Of a DNA stretch of 64,000 nt, positions 1 to 10,769 are shown one piece after another. The notes under the pieces were generated by a model. That model was not told the DNA's origin and searched no databases. It was given only the letters and a program-made list of their open reading frames with translations. Position 1 is the first letter of the stretch. Each line of letters starts with the position of its first letter. Source of the stretch: Bombyx mori (lineage: Eukaryota > Arthropoda > Insecta > Lepidoptera > Bombycidae); assembly GCF_030269925.1 (NCBI RefSeq), contig NC_085126.1, positions 3,536,501 to 3,600,500 on the forward strand, given 5' to 3'. Made by a program: the position numbers and the translations under genes.

Positions 1-53
1 CTAGGGGTGCTGTTCCAATTGCATACAAATTTGAGTTAACTTTTACGCTATCG

Positions 54-784
54 CGCGACCGTGCCGCCTTCATATTAGGACGTCTCTACCCTATGCTTTG
101 CAAGCGAAGCAAACTGTCCCTCCGTAATAAGGTAACTCTCTACAAAACTTGCATACGCCCCGTCATGACGTATGCAAGCGTAGTGTTCGCTCACGCAGCC
201 CGCACCAACTTGAAGCCCCTTCAGGTTATTCAATCCCGATTCTGCAGGATAGCCGTCGGAGCACCATGGTTCCTGAGGAACGTGGATCTCCACGATGACC
301 TGGAGCTTGACTCTGTCAGTAAGTATCTACAGTCGGCATCGCTGCGCCATTTTGAGAAGGCGGCACGACATGAGAACCCTCTCATCGTAGCCGCTGGAAA
401 TTACATACCCGACCCAGTAGACCGAATGGTAAACCGTCGACGTCGCCCAAAGCACGTCATTACGGATCCTCCTGATCCATTAACGGTGCTCTTAGGCACC
501 ACAAGCACCGGTCACCGTCCTCGTCGAACCCGTCGCTTGCGACGAAGGGCTCGACGAGCGAACTAACCCATAGACACAGCCCACTGAGTTTCTCGCCGGA
601 TCTTCTCAGTGGGTCGCGCTTCCGATCCGATGGTAGATTCTGCGAAGCACTGCTCTTGCTAGGGCGGTGTTAGCAATTCTCCGGTTTGAGCCCCGCGAGC
701 TCACCTACACAAGCTAGGGTACGCTGAAGTAGCCTCTCAAGGCTATCAGCATAGGTAGGAAAAAAAAAAAAAAAAAAAAAAAAA
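54..784 (+). mobile_element. Jockey-type LINE, 5'-truncated copy with poly-A tail
   Basis: Positions 93-566 encode the last 157 residues of a LINE ORF2. They are near-identical to the C-terminus of the larger copy at 56265-58310; homology starts about 54 (RDRAAF). A 3' UTR of about 200 bp follows, containing the ACTGAGTTTCTCGCCGGATC stretch, then a run of about 25 A. Severe 5' truncation is usual for target-primed reverse transcription. The open frame and long A-tail suggest a fairly young insertion. The reverse-transcriptase core is absent, so it cannot move by itself. Confidence 0.85.
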
Positions 785-1061
785 CTGTCACTGTATGGTT
801 GACCGGCATTCGCGTCGCGCGATCTCGCCCGCGCAGCATTCATTTTAATCAGCCACGTCGCCGACCAGACCGATAGCCTGATGAATTATACCTGTGCGCT
901 CTGTTTTATTAACGTTGGCACAGCGGTGTTGCCGTTGCGAAATTTCCGTTACTAAATTTAATTTATCACGTCGGTCTATTCAAGGAGTCGAGCGTGTGGA
1001 TTGTTTTGGGGATAAAAGTAGGTAGGTAATAAATACGAAAAATCTTTTCCGTTGTCTGGTG

Positions 1062-1307
1062 GTTACTGGTGGTAGGACCCCTTGTGAGTCCGCGCGGGTA
1101 GGTACCACTACAATGCCTATTTCTGCCGTGAAGCAGTAATGCGTTTCGGTTTGAAGGGCGGGGCGGCCGTTGTAAATATACTGAGACCTTAGAACTAATA
1201 TCTCAAGGTGGGTGGCGCATTAACGTCGTAGATATCTATGGGCTCCTGTAACCACTTAACACCAGGTGGGCTGTGAGCTCGTCCACCCATCTAGCAATAA
1301 AAAAAAT
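1062..1307 (+). mobile_element. Bm1 SINE, 5'-truncated
   Basis: Starts at the internal TACTGGTGGTAGGACC boundary and ends in AGCAATAAAAAA. It lacks the tRNA-like head seen in the full-length copy at 58972-59405. Confidence 0.85.
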
Positions 1308-1309
1308 AT

Positions 1310-2090
1310 GTCAAAGGTCATCTATTTATTCGGAAAATCGTGATGGTTACAACAAAGTACCCGCTTTTCTGTTAAATTTTAGACAAATAGGTACTAGGGT
1401 AGCATGTCGTGCCAGAAGGTTCTTGATTGAACAAGGTAACGCGGAATCGATAGCCGTTATCGGCACTGACAAATGAACAAGGAAAGAGATTTATAGACAG
1501 TCGCTTTGGAAATATACGAGGTTCGTTCTATAATGTGATTTCCATGGGATTATCAACACCAGTTCACTACCTACGGGTATACGTAGGTAATTGGCACTGC
1601 CGCTTTTGCAAAATTTCGCGTTTTTCGATGAAAAACGAATCCAATGAAGTGCACATTACAGTCTAAAATGTTCTCGGTTCGCGTTATGTTTATCGGTTGA
1701 ATTTGGTCCAGTGATGTTTTTTGTACTTCTATTGTATTGTATACTATTGAAAGCCTACTTCAAAGAAGTCCAAATCCCTTTGGCTCAACAACAAAAAAAA
1801 GTTCGTGTCTATGATTTCGATATCAACCTCCGAACTCTTAGGGTTTTAGATTCTGTTAAAACTCAAAATACGAATATTATAATTTTTTACTGTTATTTTA
1901 TTTAATCGAGATAGTTCTTATAAAGGGCTAAAGCACAGACAGATTTTAATATTTCAGTTGTCCAGGTGAACGTGGAAAGGCATTTGGACAACCAGTAATA
2001 CTTCCTTTTAAAAAATATATTTTAATAATAACATAATTGTCTTGAGCGGTTTGAACCCCATTAATGAGACTTTAATTTCCATACAGATTT
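1310..2090. other. AT-rich stretch, no supported gene
   Basis: Short frames at 1273-1476 and 1711-1905 have no recognisable domain and the composition of AT-rich non-coding DNA. I see no structured repeat. Confidence 0.5.
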
Positions 2091-2091
2091 T

Positions 2092-2210
2092 ATTTTTTTA
2101 TTGCCTTTTTAGGCAGACGAGCATACGGCCTGATGGTGAGTGGTTACCGTCGCCCATGGACTTCAGCAATGCCAGAGGCCGAGCCAAGCTGTTGCCTACC
2201 GAAAATAATA
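2092..2210 (-). mobile_element. LINE 3' tail (the family also at 48000 and 52277)
   Basis: A T-run is followed by the block GCAGACGAGCATACGGCC, GTGAGTGGTTACCGTCGCCC and GACTTCAGCAATGCCAG. This is the 3' end of the LINE whose C-terminal coding part is visible at 48051-48365. Only about 120 bp are kept. Confidence 0.7.
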
Positions 2211-2215
2211 TAGTC

Positions 2216-2690
2216 TGATATACTTAAGGTATGGCAAGGCATGAAATCCAAACCAGTAATATTTTTATTAAATAAATAAATAAAACTATTAACATAATAT
2301 CTTTTTAGCTGTGAAATTATGGCATACCTATGAATAAACCTCAGCTGTGTATCCTTTCTTTTTATATTTCTGTTATCATATTTCTGTTATCCTTTTTTTT
2401 TTATAAACAAATTAAAAAAAAGTACATTGGTTTTGTTCAAAATTGCAGATCCTCATATATAAATACTTCATTGTAACTAATCGAATTTATTGAAATCTTC
2501 TAAAATCCTTAAAGCGTACGAAGCTTTCGTTGGTCGGGCGTGTTGGGTCATTTATTATTAGTGAACCAACAGTTCATGTTTATTAAAGAGGCAACGTGCC
2601 ACCTGAGACACTGTGTACTCAGTAACCGCTGTGGGAAATACTAAGGTTTTCGTGACTGCTCCATGCCGGACATGTATGTGACTCTCAATT
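2216..2690. other. AT-rich stretch, nothing identified
   Basis: Contains AT-rich runs and an A/T-rich flank to the LINE tail that follows. No gene, tRNA or clear repeat seen. Confidence 0.4.
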
Positions 2691-2772
2691 TAAATTCGTG
2701 CGGCATTGGGTATACGGTCAGTGCTGCACTCCTTCTTATCACGCTGCATAGAACGCGGCTCTTTCCAGTCAC

Positions 2773-3028
2773 CGTCCTCGTCGAACCCGTCGCTTGCGAC
2801 GAAGTGCTCAGTGAGCAAATTAACCCATAGACACAGCCCACTGAGTTTCTCGTCGGATCTTCTCAGTGGGTCGCGTTTCCGATCCGGTGGTAGATTCTGC
2901 GAAGCACGGCTTTTACTAGGGTTCGTGTTAGCAACGTCATCAGGTTTGAGCCCCGTGAGCTCACATACTAGTTAAGGCGACGCTGATATAGCCTCTCAAG
3001 GCTATCATCAGCTTAGATAGGAAAAAAT
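2773..3028 (+). mobile_element. Jockey-type LINE 3' tail
   Basis: Matches the end of ORF2 (GTCACCGTCCTCGTCGAACC) and the 3' UTR, then a short A-rich end (GATAGGAAAAAATAAA). Compared with 541-760 it has a few substitutions, so it is moderately old. Confidence 0.8.
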
Positions 3029-3514
3029 AAATTTGTTCACAATCGAAGTAAATAAATTGCTTTAAAACCAAATGAACGAAACTTTTACAAACATTGGTCA
3101 CACTAGCTGTTATATCGAATACGGTGTCATCATTTCGATAAGACGGAGAGATATTCAAGACATTTGATCTAGCGGTGTACTGTTACAACGCTGTTAATGG
3201 TGTGATTATTGTTTAGCAGAAAGCGTTCAACTAATGACGGGTTCTGAATTTTGTACGCTCAATAAATTCATATAATATATCGCGAGTGTTTAAGTCTTAT
3301 GAGACAGCTCAGCTCAATAAGATTATGAAATCGAAGTTTATCCATTGTTCAAACCGGAACACAAGACTGTTCTCCCATCTTACCTGATACAGTAAAATAT
3401 CCTTATTCCTGCAACCTTCTTATAGTGTAAGTTGATGTACAAAATAATATTTGGTTATTGTTTTAGCTATTTTTTTAAATATTATATGTTTATATTGTAC
3501 TGTTTGTTTCCCAA
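3029..3514. other. AT-rich stretch, nothing identified
   Basis: No coding potential or named repeat. Probably part of the NOL4-like intron, given the direction of that gene. Confidence 0.4.
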
Positions 3515-3767
3515 ATAAATAAACCTTCATACGCGTTTTCACTATACGCGTATTAAAGAAATGCTACCCAATTCCTATATTGGCGGCTAAAGGTTTCTTA
3601 ATTCGTCGAATTAATAGGTACATCGGTACATACATATTGATAGACAGGATTCCAATATGTACGTATCCAAATGAATATTCTTTTTAAACGCGCTTTTCCA
3701 TAATCACGGTTTCTGTATTGGCGGCATATTTACAGAACTTATATCTCGCGAATAAAGAAGTTTACTG
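3515..3767. mobile_element. Diverged copy of the pogo-like MITE at 45499
   Basis: Shares scattered blocks with the element at 45499-45856: CGCGTTTTCACTAT at the start, ATTGGCGGCATATTTACAGAA near the end, and a TTTACTG end. The left inverted-repeat end is eroded. Confidence 0.5.
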
Positions 3768-3959
3768 AGTATACGAATGAACGTCACTATCTATACAAAG
3801 GACGAATAGTCATACGATTTTGTTAACACCTTTGTGTTGCTCTGCATCTGGGAATTTTATATACATATCTGTCAAGGCTAGGATAATTTTGAGTGCGGCC
3901 GTAAACTCTTTGAACTTTCTCCGTGTTGTTTTAAGAGAATCAATCGATTCAAATTTAGC

Positions 3960-4400
3960 TGATCCCAGATCGTTGTTTCCGTTTTAAAAACCTCCCAATG
4001 CTACGTCTGGAAAATCGATATCTGGCCAACCCTCTTCTGGTGGCCGTTTCAAGTTACATCCCCGAGTGAAGTGACGGGACAATACACAGCCGTCGGCCTG
4101 TAAATGTCATTTGGGAACCTCCAGATCTACGTTCGGTGATTTTAGGCATTCCAAGCACCGGTCACCGTTTTCATCTAATCCGACGAATGCGACGATGAGT
4201 TCGATATATACAACTTAATTTACAGCCACGACCCATTGAGTTTAGCGCCGAATCAGTGGGTCACGATTCCGATCCGATGGTAGATTCAGCGAAGCCCATG
4301 CTAGGGCAGCTTTAAGTAAAAACTTTCAGAGTGAGCCCTGTGAGATCGTCCGCGAACCAAAGTGAAGATTAAGTTACCTCAAGACTAGTGACAAGTCGGC
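3960..4400 (+). pseudogene. Degenerate Jockey-type LINE ORF2 end and 3' UTR
   Basis: Recognisable relic blocks are CCAAGCACCGGTCACCGT, then GACCCATTGAGTTT, then GATCCGATGGTAGATTC. The frame is broken by many indels. An old copy of the family at 54-784. Confidence 0.7.
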
Positions 4401-4669
4401 AAAAAAGTGTATAGCATTTGAATGAATGTATTGTTTTTTTTTTTATTTGGTCATAAACTAGCTAACCAGATTTGTGAACTGTTCAGAAATAATGTTGTAT
4501 TGTTACTCTGTAAAAGACAGGGAGAGCACTAAAACCGAGATATGACGTCAAAGGTTATAGGCGTCATACAGTATAACACTAGCCTTAAAGTAGGAATCCA
4601 AAGCTAAAATATAATGGTACCGTAGACTTGAGAGAAAAGAGCGTTATAGCGTGCTAAATGTTTTTTTTT

Positions 4670-4913
4670 CGCGTAATTGCTGGTGGTAGGTCCTCTTGTA
4701 GGTCCGCACGGGTAGGTACCACCACCCCGCCTATTTCTGCCGTGAAGCAGTAATGCGATTCGATTTGAAGGGTGGGGTGTAACTATACTGAGACCTTAAA
4801 ACTTATATCTCATAGTGGGTGGTGCATTTACTTTGTAGATGTCTATGGGCTCCAGTGACCACTTAACACTATGTGAGCCGTGAGCTCATCCACCCAACTA
4901 AGCAATAAAAAAT
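4670..4913 (+). mobile_element. Bm1 SINE, 5'-truncated
   Basis: Runs from GCTGGTGGTAGGTCC to AGCAATAAAAAATATAA, about 10% changed from the commonest form. Lies about 100 bp from the NOL4-like splice donor, inside the presumed intron. Confidence 0.85.
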
Positions 4914-5015
4914 ATAATATACTTATATAACTAAATATAATAAACTCAGAGTACATCTAGATTAATGAGTGATCATTGTAAACGAACATTTGTTACATTA
5001 ACATTTTAAAGTTAC

Positions 5016-5534
5016 CTTCAAAGGCGGCGTGGGTATGTACAGTGGGGGGTCGTTCTGCGACCCGCTGTACACCTCGTGCCCCTCGGTCCCCCTCGTGCAC
5101 CCCTCAGCGTCCACGACACTATAACGACACACAATACTGTCCGCCGGCTTCGCGTCGTAACCAGGCGGCTTCCCCACGTAAAAACCCTTCGCTTTGACCC
5201 AGAAACGAAACTTGGAGCTGTCCGAACTGTTACACTCCTCGCCGCGTAGCGTACGCAAGATCCGCGCGTATTTTTTTAATGTAATCGTCTTGGTTTTTGC
5301 CTGGTCGCCGTACGTTTGTATCACCCAGGGCTGGTACGTCGTGAACAAATCGAGTTTAGGGTCGCCGGTTTGCACTTTAGGTCTTTTGTTGTTGTTCTGT
5401 TCGTTTTTCTTGTCGGCTTTGGATGCGCCGGCCGTCGATTTGCGTTTGGACGGCTTTCGCGGGGTCTTCTCCGGGATCGCGTCTTGGGTTAGCTTCTTCC
5501 GTAGCCCCCTGTCGCTGATCATAGCGGCAGCCAT
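5016..5534 (-). CDS. NOL4: NOL4-like protein, first coding exon (partial gene)
   Basis: This exon encodes the N-terminal 173 residues of a protein resembling nucleolar protein 4, a nuclear protein of poorly known biochemical role. I see a basic, lysine-rich stretch at about residues 20-55 that fits a nuclear localisation signal (KRPKVQ, SKRKS). It is followed at about 62-125 by the conserved NOL4 start block: a WVIQTYGDQAKTKTITLKKY stretch, then RILRTL, then KFRFWVKAKGF. Human NOL4 has the same block near its N-terminus. The frame runs five codons past a GTAAC donor at 5011-5015, so the exon probably ends in AAG at 5016 in phase 0. The start ATG has a good context (AAG before, G after) and lies in a CAAGATGGC motif. 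No later exon is recognisable to the left, so the intron probably runs out of the window. The 3' half of the protein is therefore missing here. Family assignment is fairly secure; exact gene limits are inferred. Confidence 0.72.
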
Positions 5535-5610
5535 CTTGTTTTGTTAGTGTTGACGCATTTTAGCGGGAAACTGCGGAAATAAATATTTATTTTAGTGAGT
5601 ATTTTAGTGT

Positions 5611-5759
5611 AACTAACTATACTTGAGGCCTTAGAACTTATATCTCAAGGTGGGTGGCGCATTTGCGTTGTAAATGTCTATGGGCTCCAGTAACCACTTT
5701 ACACAAGGTGGGCTGTGAGATCGTCCACCCACCTAAGCAATAAAAATAAATAAAAAAGA
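5611..5759 (+). mobile_element. Bm1 SINE, short 3' fragment upstream of the NOL4-like exon
   Basis: About 135 bp of Bm1 3' part (ACTTATATCTCAAGGTGGGT onward) with an A-rich tail. It begins only some 76 bp upstream of the NOL4-like start codon, so it sits in the promoter or 5' UTR of that gene, in antisense orientation. Confidence 0.8.
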
Positions 5760-6114
5760 GTAGATAAGCCTGCGAAAGACTTCTATTTTGTGTATGTTAA
5801 TCTGCCGTGAATTTTTTTTATGGAGGACTTCGGTAAAAGGGTCAAAATACTCAATTAGTTCATGGGCTTACCGAGTATCTTACATGACACTTTGTTCGCG
5901 TCTGCATCACACGAGTATGCAACCCGAGCTAGTATAATTAATTAGACACCTCGTCTCATATTTCTTAAGCCGTTAATTTTAGTCTGGAGTGCCGTCTGGA
6001 GAGTTACAGTTCTGATTTGCAAGCATTAGTAATATCGCATTTTTCGAAACATTCCAAATTGCATATTTCATCTTAACAGTAACCGAAAACGACAATATAT
6101 TCTATTTATACTGT
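5760..6114. other. AT-rich stretch upstream of the NOL4-like exon
   Basis: Nothing recognisable; may hold upstream regulatory DNA of the NOL4-like gene, but no motif can be defended. Confidence 0.35.
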
Positions 6115-6402
6115 ACTAGGTACTACTTCGTAGTGCCTCAATCGATAAATAAAAAGCCTAAACTTTTCTATAATATAAAATAAACTTAAAACAAACAAAA
6201 GAAATCCGTCCGACGGGGAACACATCAATTTTGTTTTAAATTGTTATTTTTATTTAATTCCAAGCATTTTCATATTTATCTACCGTTTAAACCTTCTTTG
6301 GACTTCCACAAATAATTCAAGAACAAAATTAGCCAAATCGGTCTAGCCGTTCTCGAGTTTTAGCGAGACTAACGAACAGCAATTCATTTATATATATAGA
6401 TA
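6115..6402 (-). mobile_element. Non-autonomous Helitron (family A)
   Basis: On the plus strand it begins ACTAG (minus-strand CTAGT end) and ends ATATATAGA (minus-strand TCTATATAT start). The interior matches family-A copies at 13102, 21513, 36399 and 44311, including GCCGTTCTCGAGTTTTAGCG and CGAACAGCAATTCATTT. Confidence 0.75.
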
Positions 6403-6915
6403 GATGTATTACGTTTTCTTGTCCTGCATTAGAAAAAGTTTAGTGAGTGCGTAGAGAAAGTTTTCGAAGATAACTTCAGAGTTCGGGCATCCGAAGCTCG
6501 GGGTACGGGACTCATATTAAGCTCTGTGGCTTTTATATGACATTTTGTATTGTTTTACCAGCATTAGACATTCAAGACCACAGGTGGTGACCAGGTCTTG
6601 TAGACACCATAATTTGAACCAGATTGAGGTCTCCGCAGTGCGGACATAATGACTATCTCTCCCTTGTAATGTACGCTTATAATAGAATATGCAATTTCGA
6701 AAAGGACACATCTCTGAAAATGTAATATGTTCAGGAAATGAAAAAAACTGATTATTTTCTAAAGCAGTGTAAAATTTTAAATATTAACTTTTGAGATATA
6801 TTTTAGTGTTAGTATTAGCAATTGAAAATTACTGGAATTATTATAAAATGGGTGTAGGTAAGTCTCAAAACTACATGTATATGAAAAAACGTATTTGACA
6901 AAATATGCGACATGT
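6403..6915. other. Stretch with no supported gene
   Basis: A 64-codon minus frame at 6517-6711 has no recognisable domain. No clear repeat seen. Confidence 0.4.
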
Positions 6916-7014
6916 GCGCGGCGCATTTACGTTGTAGATGTCCATGGGCTCCGGTAACCACTTAACACCAGGTGGGCTGTGAGCTCGTCCAACCATCTAA
7001 GCGATAAAAAAAAT
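6916..7014 (+). mobile_element. Bm1 SINE, 3' fragment
   Basis: About 100 bp from GCGGCGCATTTACGTTGTAG to GCGATAAAAAAAATG. Confidence 0.75.
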
Positions 7015-7111
7015 GTGCCCTTTTCGAAATTGCATATTCAATAATATTTGCGGCCAAAATAGCAAGTATGATAAGCACATAGCTGCAACATGTCCCGCTA
7101 CATAATGTCAC

Positions 7112-7295
7112 ATTTTTTTTTCCTACCTATGCTGATTTTATTGAGAGGCTATTTTGCTATTTCGCCTTGACGTGTAGGTGAGCTCACGGGGCTCAAACTG
7201 AGAGTGTTGCTAACACTGGCCTTAGCAAGAGAGAAACGCGACCCTCTGAGAAGATCCGGCGAGAAACTCAGTGGGCTGTGTCTATGGAAGAACAA
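7112..7295 (-). mobile_element. Jockey-type LINE 3' tail
   Basis: T-run, then CCTACCTATGCTGATTTTAT, GTAGGTGAGCTCACGGGG and GAGAAACTCAGTGGGCTGTG. 3' UTR of the LINE family, with an internal deletion of the TTCGCAGAATCTAC part. Confidence 0.75.
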
Positions 7296-7787
7296 GAACC
7301 CTTCGTCGCAGCCCATTCTCAGATAGGAGTTTTTAAAACTCGATACTATTAAATGTGCAATATCGTAAACAAATCATTGATATTATTACTCCTTAAAATG
7401 AGTTTTCTTATAGCGTAATACTTAAAACCCCAATTTCAACAAAAAGTTTTTTTAATTTTCCTACGTGTAATGAAGGCGTATTTTGATTGAAAATTTCAAA
7501 GAAAGCACTAGAACAGAGTAGTTCTAAAGACAGCTAGTTTGCGTTTTTCTTATATAGTATTTGCGTTAATGAAATCGCGTTGTATATATGAGATGCCTTA
7601 ATAATTTTAAAGCAGGTATACAATAGAGGTCAGAAAAAACTAAAAGATAATCTTATTAGTGAAAATTATTATCACATAAATGATTTTTTTAGGGACGACA
7701 TTCAAAATAAATGCTTTTTTATTATTATTTGTTGAATTATGGATGAATGAAAGGTAAATTATATAATATCTTATATAATATATTTTT
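7296..7787. other. AT-rich stretch, nothing identified
   Basis: No reading frame or repeat that I can support. Confidence 0.4.
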
Positions 7788-8036
7788 TACTGGTGGTAGG
7801 ACCTCTTGTGAGTCCGCACGGGTAGGTACCACCGCCCCGCCTATTTCTGCCGTGAAGCAGTAATGCGTTTCGGTTTGAAGGGTGGGGCAGCCGTTTTAAC
7901 TATACTGAGACCTTAGAACTTACATCTCAAGGTGGGTGGCGCATTTACGTTGTAGATGTCTATGGGCTCCAGTAACCACTTAATATCAGGTGGGCTGTGA
8001 GCTCGTCCACGCATCTAAGCAATAAAAAAAAAAAAA
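7788..8036 (+). mobile_element. Bm1 SINE, 5'-truncated
   Basis: Close to the commonest form of the family, ending in a 13-A run; probably a young copy. Confidence 0.9.
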
Positions 8037-8469
8037 TCATAATATCTTGCACTGCACTAAAATTCGCATTATTTGAATAATGACAAAACATACACGCTGC
8101 TTTTAACTTATGTAATAACTCATTTTCACTATGCTTAGCGAATAAATGATTTCTTTCTTTCTTTAGGAGAGCTATAGAAACACAAGTCGGAGGTCAGACT
8201 CGTATCTATCAGCCCGTGTTTGTCGGACCCCATTCTCGGTTCAGGTCCCCTCATCGCGTGCTCTTCATTTGTCACCACGGTCCGGTGTGGATATTAACAC
8301 TGGGATCCGAAGCGGCCGGTACTGTGTGACGACCGTCCGAATTGCCTTCGTCAATTTACGTAACGTTTTAAACGCCTTACCATGTACCTAAAACCTCACT
8401 CATATTACATTTAGCGAATTTAATGAGGGAGATCGAATGAAACGTACTGGCTAGTGAATAGGTGTTTAG
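8037..8469. other. Stretch with a GC-richer block of unknown origin
   Basis: 8180-8330 is GC-richer than its surroundings and looks like an eroded transposon or coding fragment, but I cannot place it. It directly precedes an old LINE tail, so it may be the ruined coding part of that element. Confidence 0.3.
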
Positions 8470-8632
8470 TAACACAGTGAGTTTCTCGAATGATATTTTC
8501 AGTGGGTCGTGATTGCTTTCTGGTAGTATATTCAACGAAGCATTGCTCTTAGCTTTTTAATCTCGTCCGCCACCCACTGCGAAGCCAGAATAGCCCCTCG
8601 AAGCTAGTGCGATTAGGTAAGCAAAAAAGGTT
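8470..8632 (+). mobile_element. Old Jockey-type LINE 3' tail
   Basis: Blocks CAGTGAGTTTCTCGA, CAGTGGGTCGTGATT and AGCATTGCTCTTAG remain in order; strongly diverged. Confidence 0.55.
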
Positions 8633-8639
8633 TCTATAC

Positions 8640-10063
8640 CAAAATCATTTATTTTAAATTTGTTGTAAACGAATTTTTATTATTTTTAAACAGTTCTTAC
8701 AAAAAAGGTGGTTATAGCCTTTTTTTTTAAACTTAAATTGAAACAAGTACTATTCGTTTCGATTGTTATTTATATAACCTATAAATAAACTAATAAATAA
8801 TTAGTTTCACAAATAATAATTCAGCACCGGTGCATGTTACAATAAACTTTATTTCGAGTACAGGATTATTATTAGTGCGCGCCAAGTGTCGGATTAATCA
8901 AGTTTAGACTTCTCCCTCGACTAATCAAATTACCTTGAGCTACGAAAAATTAGTGCCCTACCCAAAGACAGGCCTATTAAAAATCAGCAAATACTAGAAA
9001 ACGGAATTATAAAATCTAGTTGTAAACTTGAGGGAAATCATAGAATTTAAGACAAAAGTACCAAAGTATCTGCGTGTAGTTATAAGTAAAATACTGCTTT
9101 TTAAATTAAGTAAACATACCTAAAGTGTATTATAAAGTTGTTGCTCAACACTATAATATTAAAAAGTATATTTCTAACTGAATTTGGGTTTAAAGTCACT
9201 AATCTTATTGTCGTACGTAGTTCGCGTCGCGGGAAAACAGAGCGAAACGCTGTTCCTCTCATACACGACCGCCCGCTAGTCGCGCGCGCGGTGCACTGAT
9301 GCGAAGGTGTTACCAGTTTAATTTCCCAGTTTTGAATTGAATCTTTTGACCATTATCCCAAGTAACAAGTTAGAACAAAAAAAATTAAAAATACTTTTAA
9401 CTTTTTAGTTTTTAAGAAAATTTCTTACAATTTTTAAAATGTTTTCAATTAAACATTTTTTTTAGCATAAGCTATTTTTAAAAAGACATTCGATGAACTA
9501 CAACTGAGCAACGTTAATTACTCATTTGAAATTGAGTACTGTTAATTAAAAAGTCTGACGAAGCATGTTGCGGATAATAACATGTACTTTTAGGTTAGGA
9601 ATATTGTCTTCTTTTTTTATAATAAATAAATTGATTTTATTAAAAAGTGCGTTAACTGCTGATGTACGCTAGAACTATTTCAACCGTATCAGTATCTTAT
9701 CAGCCTTTTTAAAACGTATACATCACAAACAAATCCAAATAAAATATATTTTGAGAAGCAACTGCATGTTGTGCAGTTGGCCGTCACAAAGCTCTGAACT
9801 AGTCGGAATTTGAAACTTATTGTACCGGCAACCCAGTTCGTGTGCGGGCCGGCGACGCGGCACGTGCGGGACGGTCCCGCGCTAATTGTCCATGAGTCTA
9901 GCACCACAGAGTGTTTTATAACATAGCTACTGAAAAATATTAGAACTACCACTTTACTAATAGTATCACAGAACTTGTAATGCAATGTTTTTTTAATAAA
10001 TCTCCAATATTCAATTTTATTCTCACATAACCAATAAAGTTATAAAGTCGTGATGAAAAGTCG
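8640..10063. other. Long AT-rich stretch with two GC-rich islets
   Basis: Mostly AT-rich non-coding DNA. Two short GC-rich islets at about 9215-9300 and 9830-9890 could be parts of promoters or repeats. Neither has a supportable frame; a 98-codon minus frame at 9689-9985 shows no domain. Confidence 0.35.
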
Positions 10064-10282
10064 TTACTGGTGGTAGGACCTCCCACCACCCCGCCTATTT
10101 CTGCCGTGAAGCAGGAATGCGTTACGGTTTGAAGTTTGGGGCAGCCGTTGTAACTATACTAAGACCTTAGAACTTATATCTCAAAGTGGGTGGCGCATTT
10201 ACGTTGTAGATGTCTATGGGCTCCAGTAACCATTTAACACCAGGTGGGCTGTGAGCTCGTCCACCCATCTAAACAAAAAAAA
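10064..10282 (+). mobile_element. Bm1 SINE, 5'-truncated, with an internal deletion
   Basis: Starts TTACTGGTGGTAGGACCTC and jumps directly to CCACCACCCCGCC, losing about 27 bp of the usual sequence. The rest is regular. Confidence 0.85.
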
Positions 10283-10404
10283 CAGTGGTGTTTTATCCAA
10301 TATACAGGACCTACATTAAATTCAAATTAGTGCAGTAAAAAAACTGTGTGACTAATAAAAATTGATAAATACTATATAAAAAACTGAACTCTTACTTCTC
10401 TATC

Positions 10405-10550
10405 TTGCCTATTTTTGCGAATAAGTAGTTTTGTTTTGGGGTTTGAAGGATGGGCAACAGATTTATTTACACGACGTAAAATGTGTCTGCCACCTTATGT
10501 TGTTCATGCTGTGATGTCTATGTGCTGCATTAACATTTAGATAAATAAGT
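10405..10550 (+). mobile_element. Very old Bm1-like relic
   Basis: Weak collinear similarity only: TTTGAAGGATGGGCAACAG, then GTGATGTCTATGTGC, then AACATTTAGAT. Confidence 0.35.
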
Positions 10551-10604
10551 AAAGACAAACCAGTCAAGCATCACTTTCTCATTCGATTTTTTGTTGCATT
10601 GAAA

Positions 10605-10768
10605 ACCCATTGAGTTTCTCGCTGGATCTTCTCAGTGATAAACAGATTCAGCAAATCACTGCTCTTTTCAGGCCTAGTGTTAGCAAATCCGGTTGAGCCA
10701 GTGAGCCTACACATCCGATGACGTCGGATGTGTAGGCTCAAAGCTACTGGCAGTTAGGAAAAAAAATG
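10605..10768 (+). mobile_element. Jockey-type LINE 3' tail containing a perfect palindrome
   Basis: Blocks CCCATTGAGTTTCTCGCTGG and GATCTTCTCAGTG of the LINE 3' UTR end in an A-run. Near the end, 10703-10739 is a 16-bp perfect inverted repeat with a 5-bp spacer that other copies lack. Confidence 0.6.
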
Positions 10769-10769
10769 C

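Noticed and set aside
1..4997. Further NOL4-like exons to the left of the first exon
   Set aside because: I looked on the minus strand for the next conserved block of the family and found none; most of this stretch is repeat-derived.
5194..5547. Plus-strand frame of 117 codons
   Set aside because: It is antisense to the NOL4-like exon, whose minus-strand product has family similarity and a proper splice donor.
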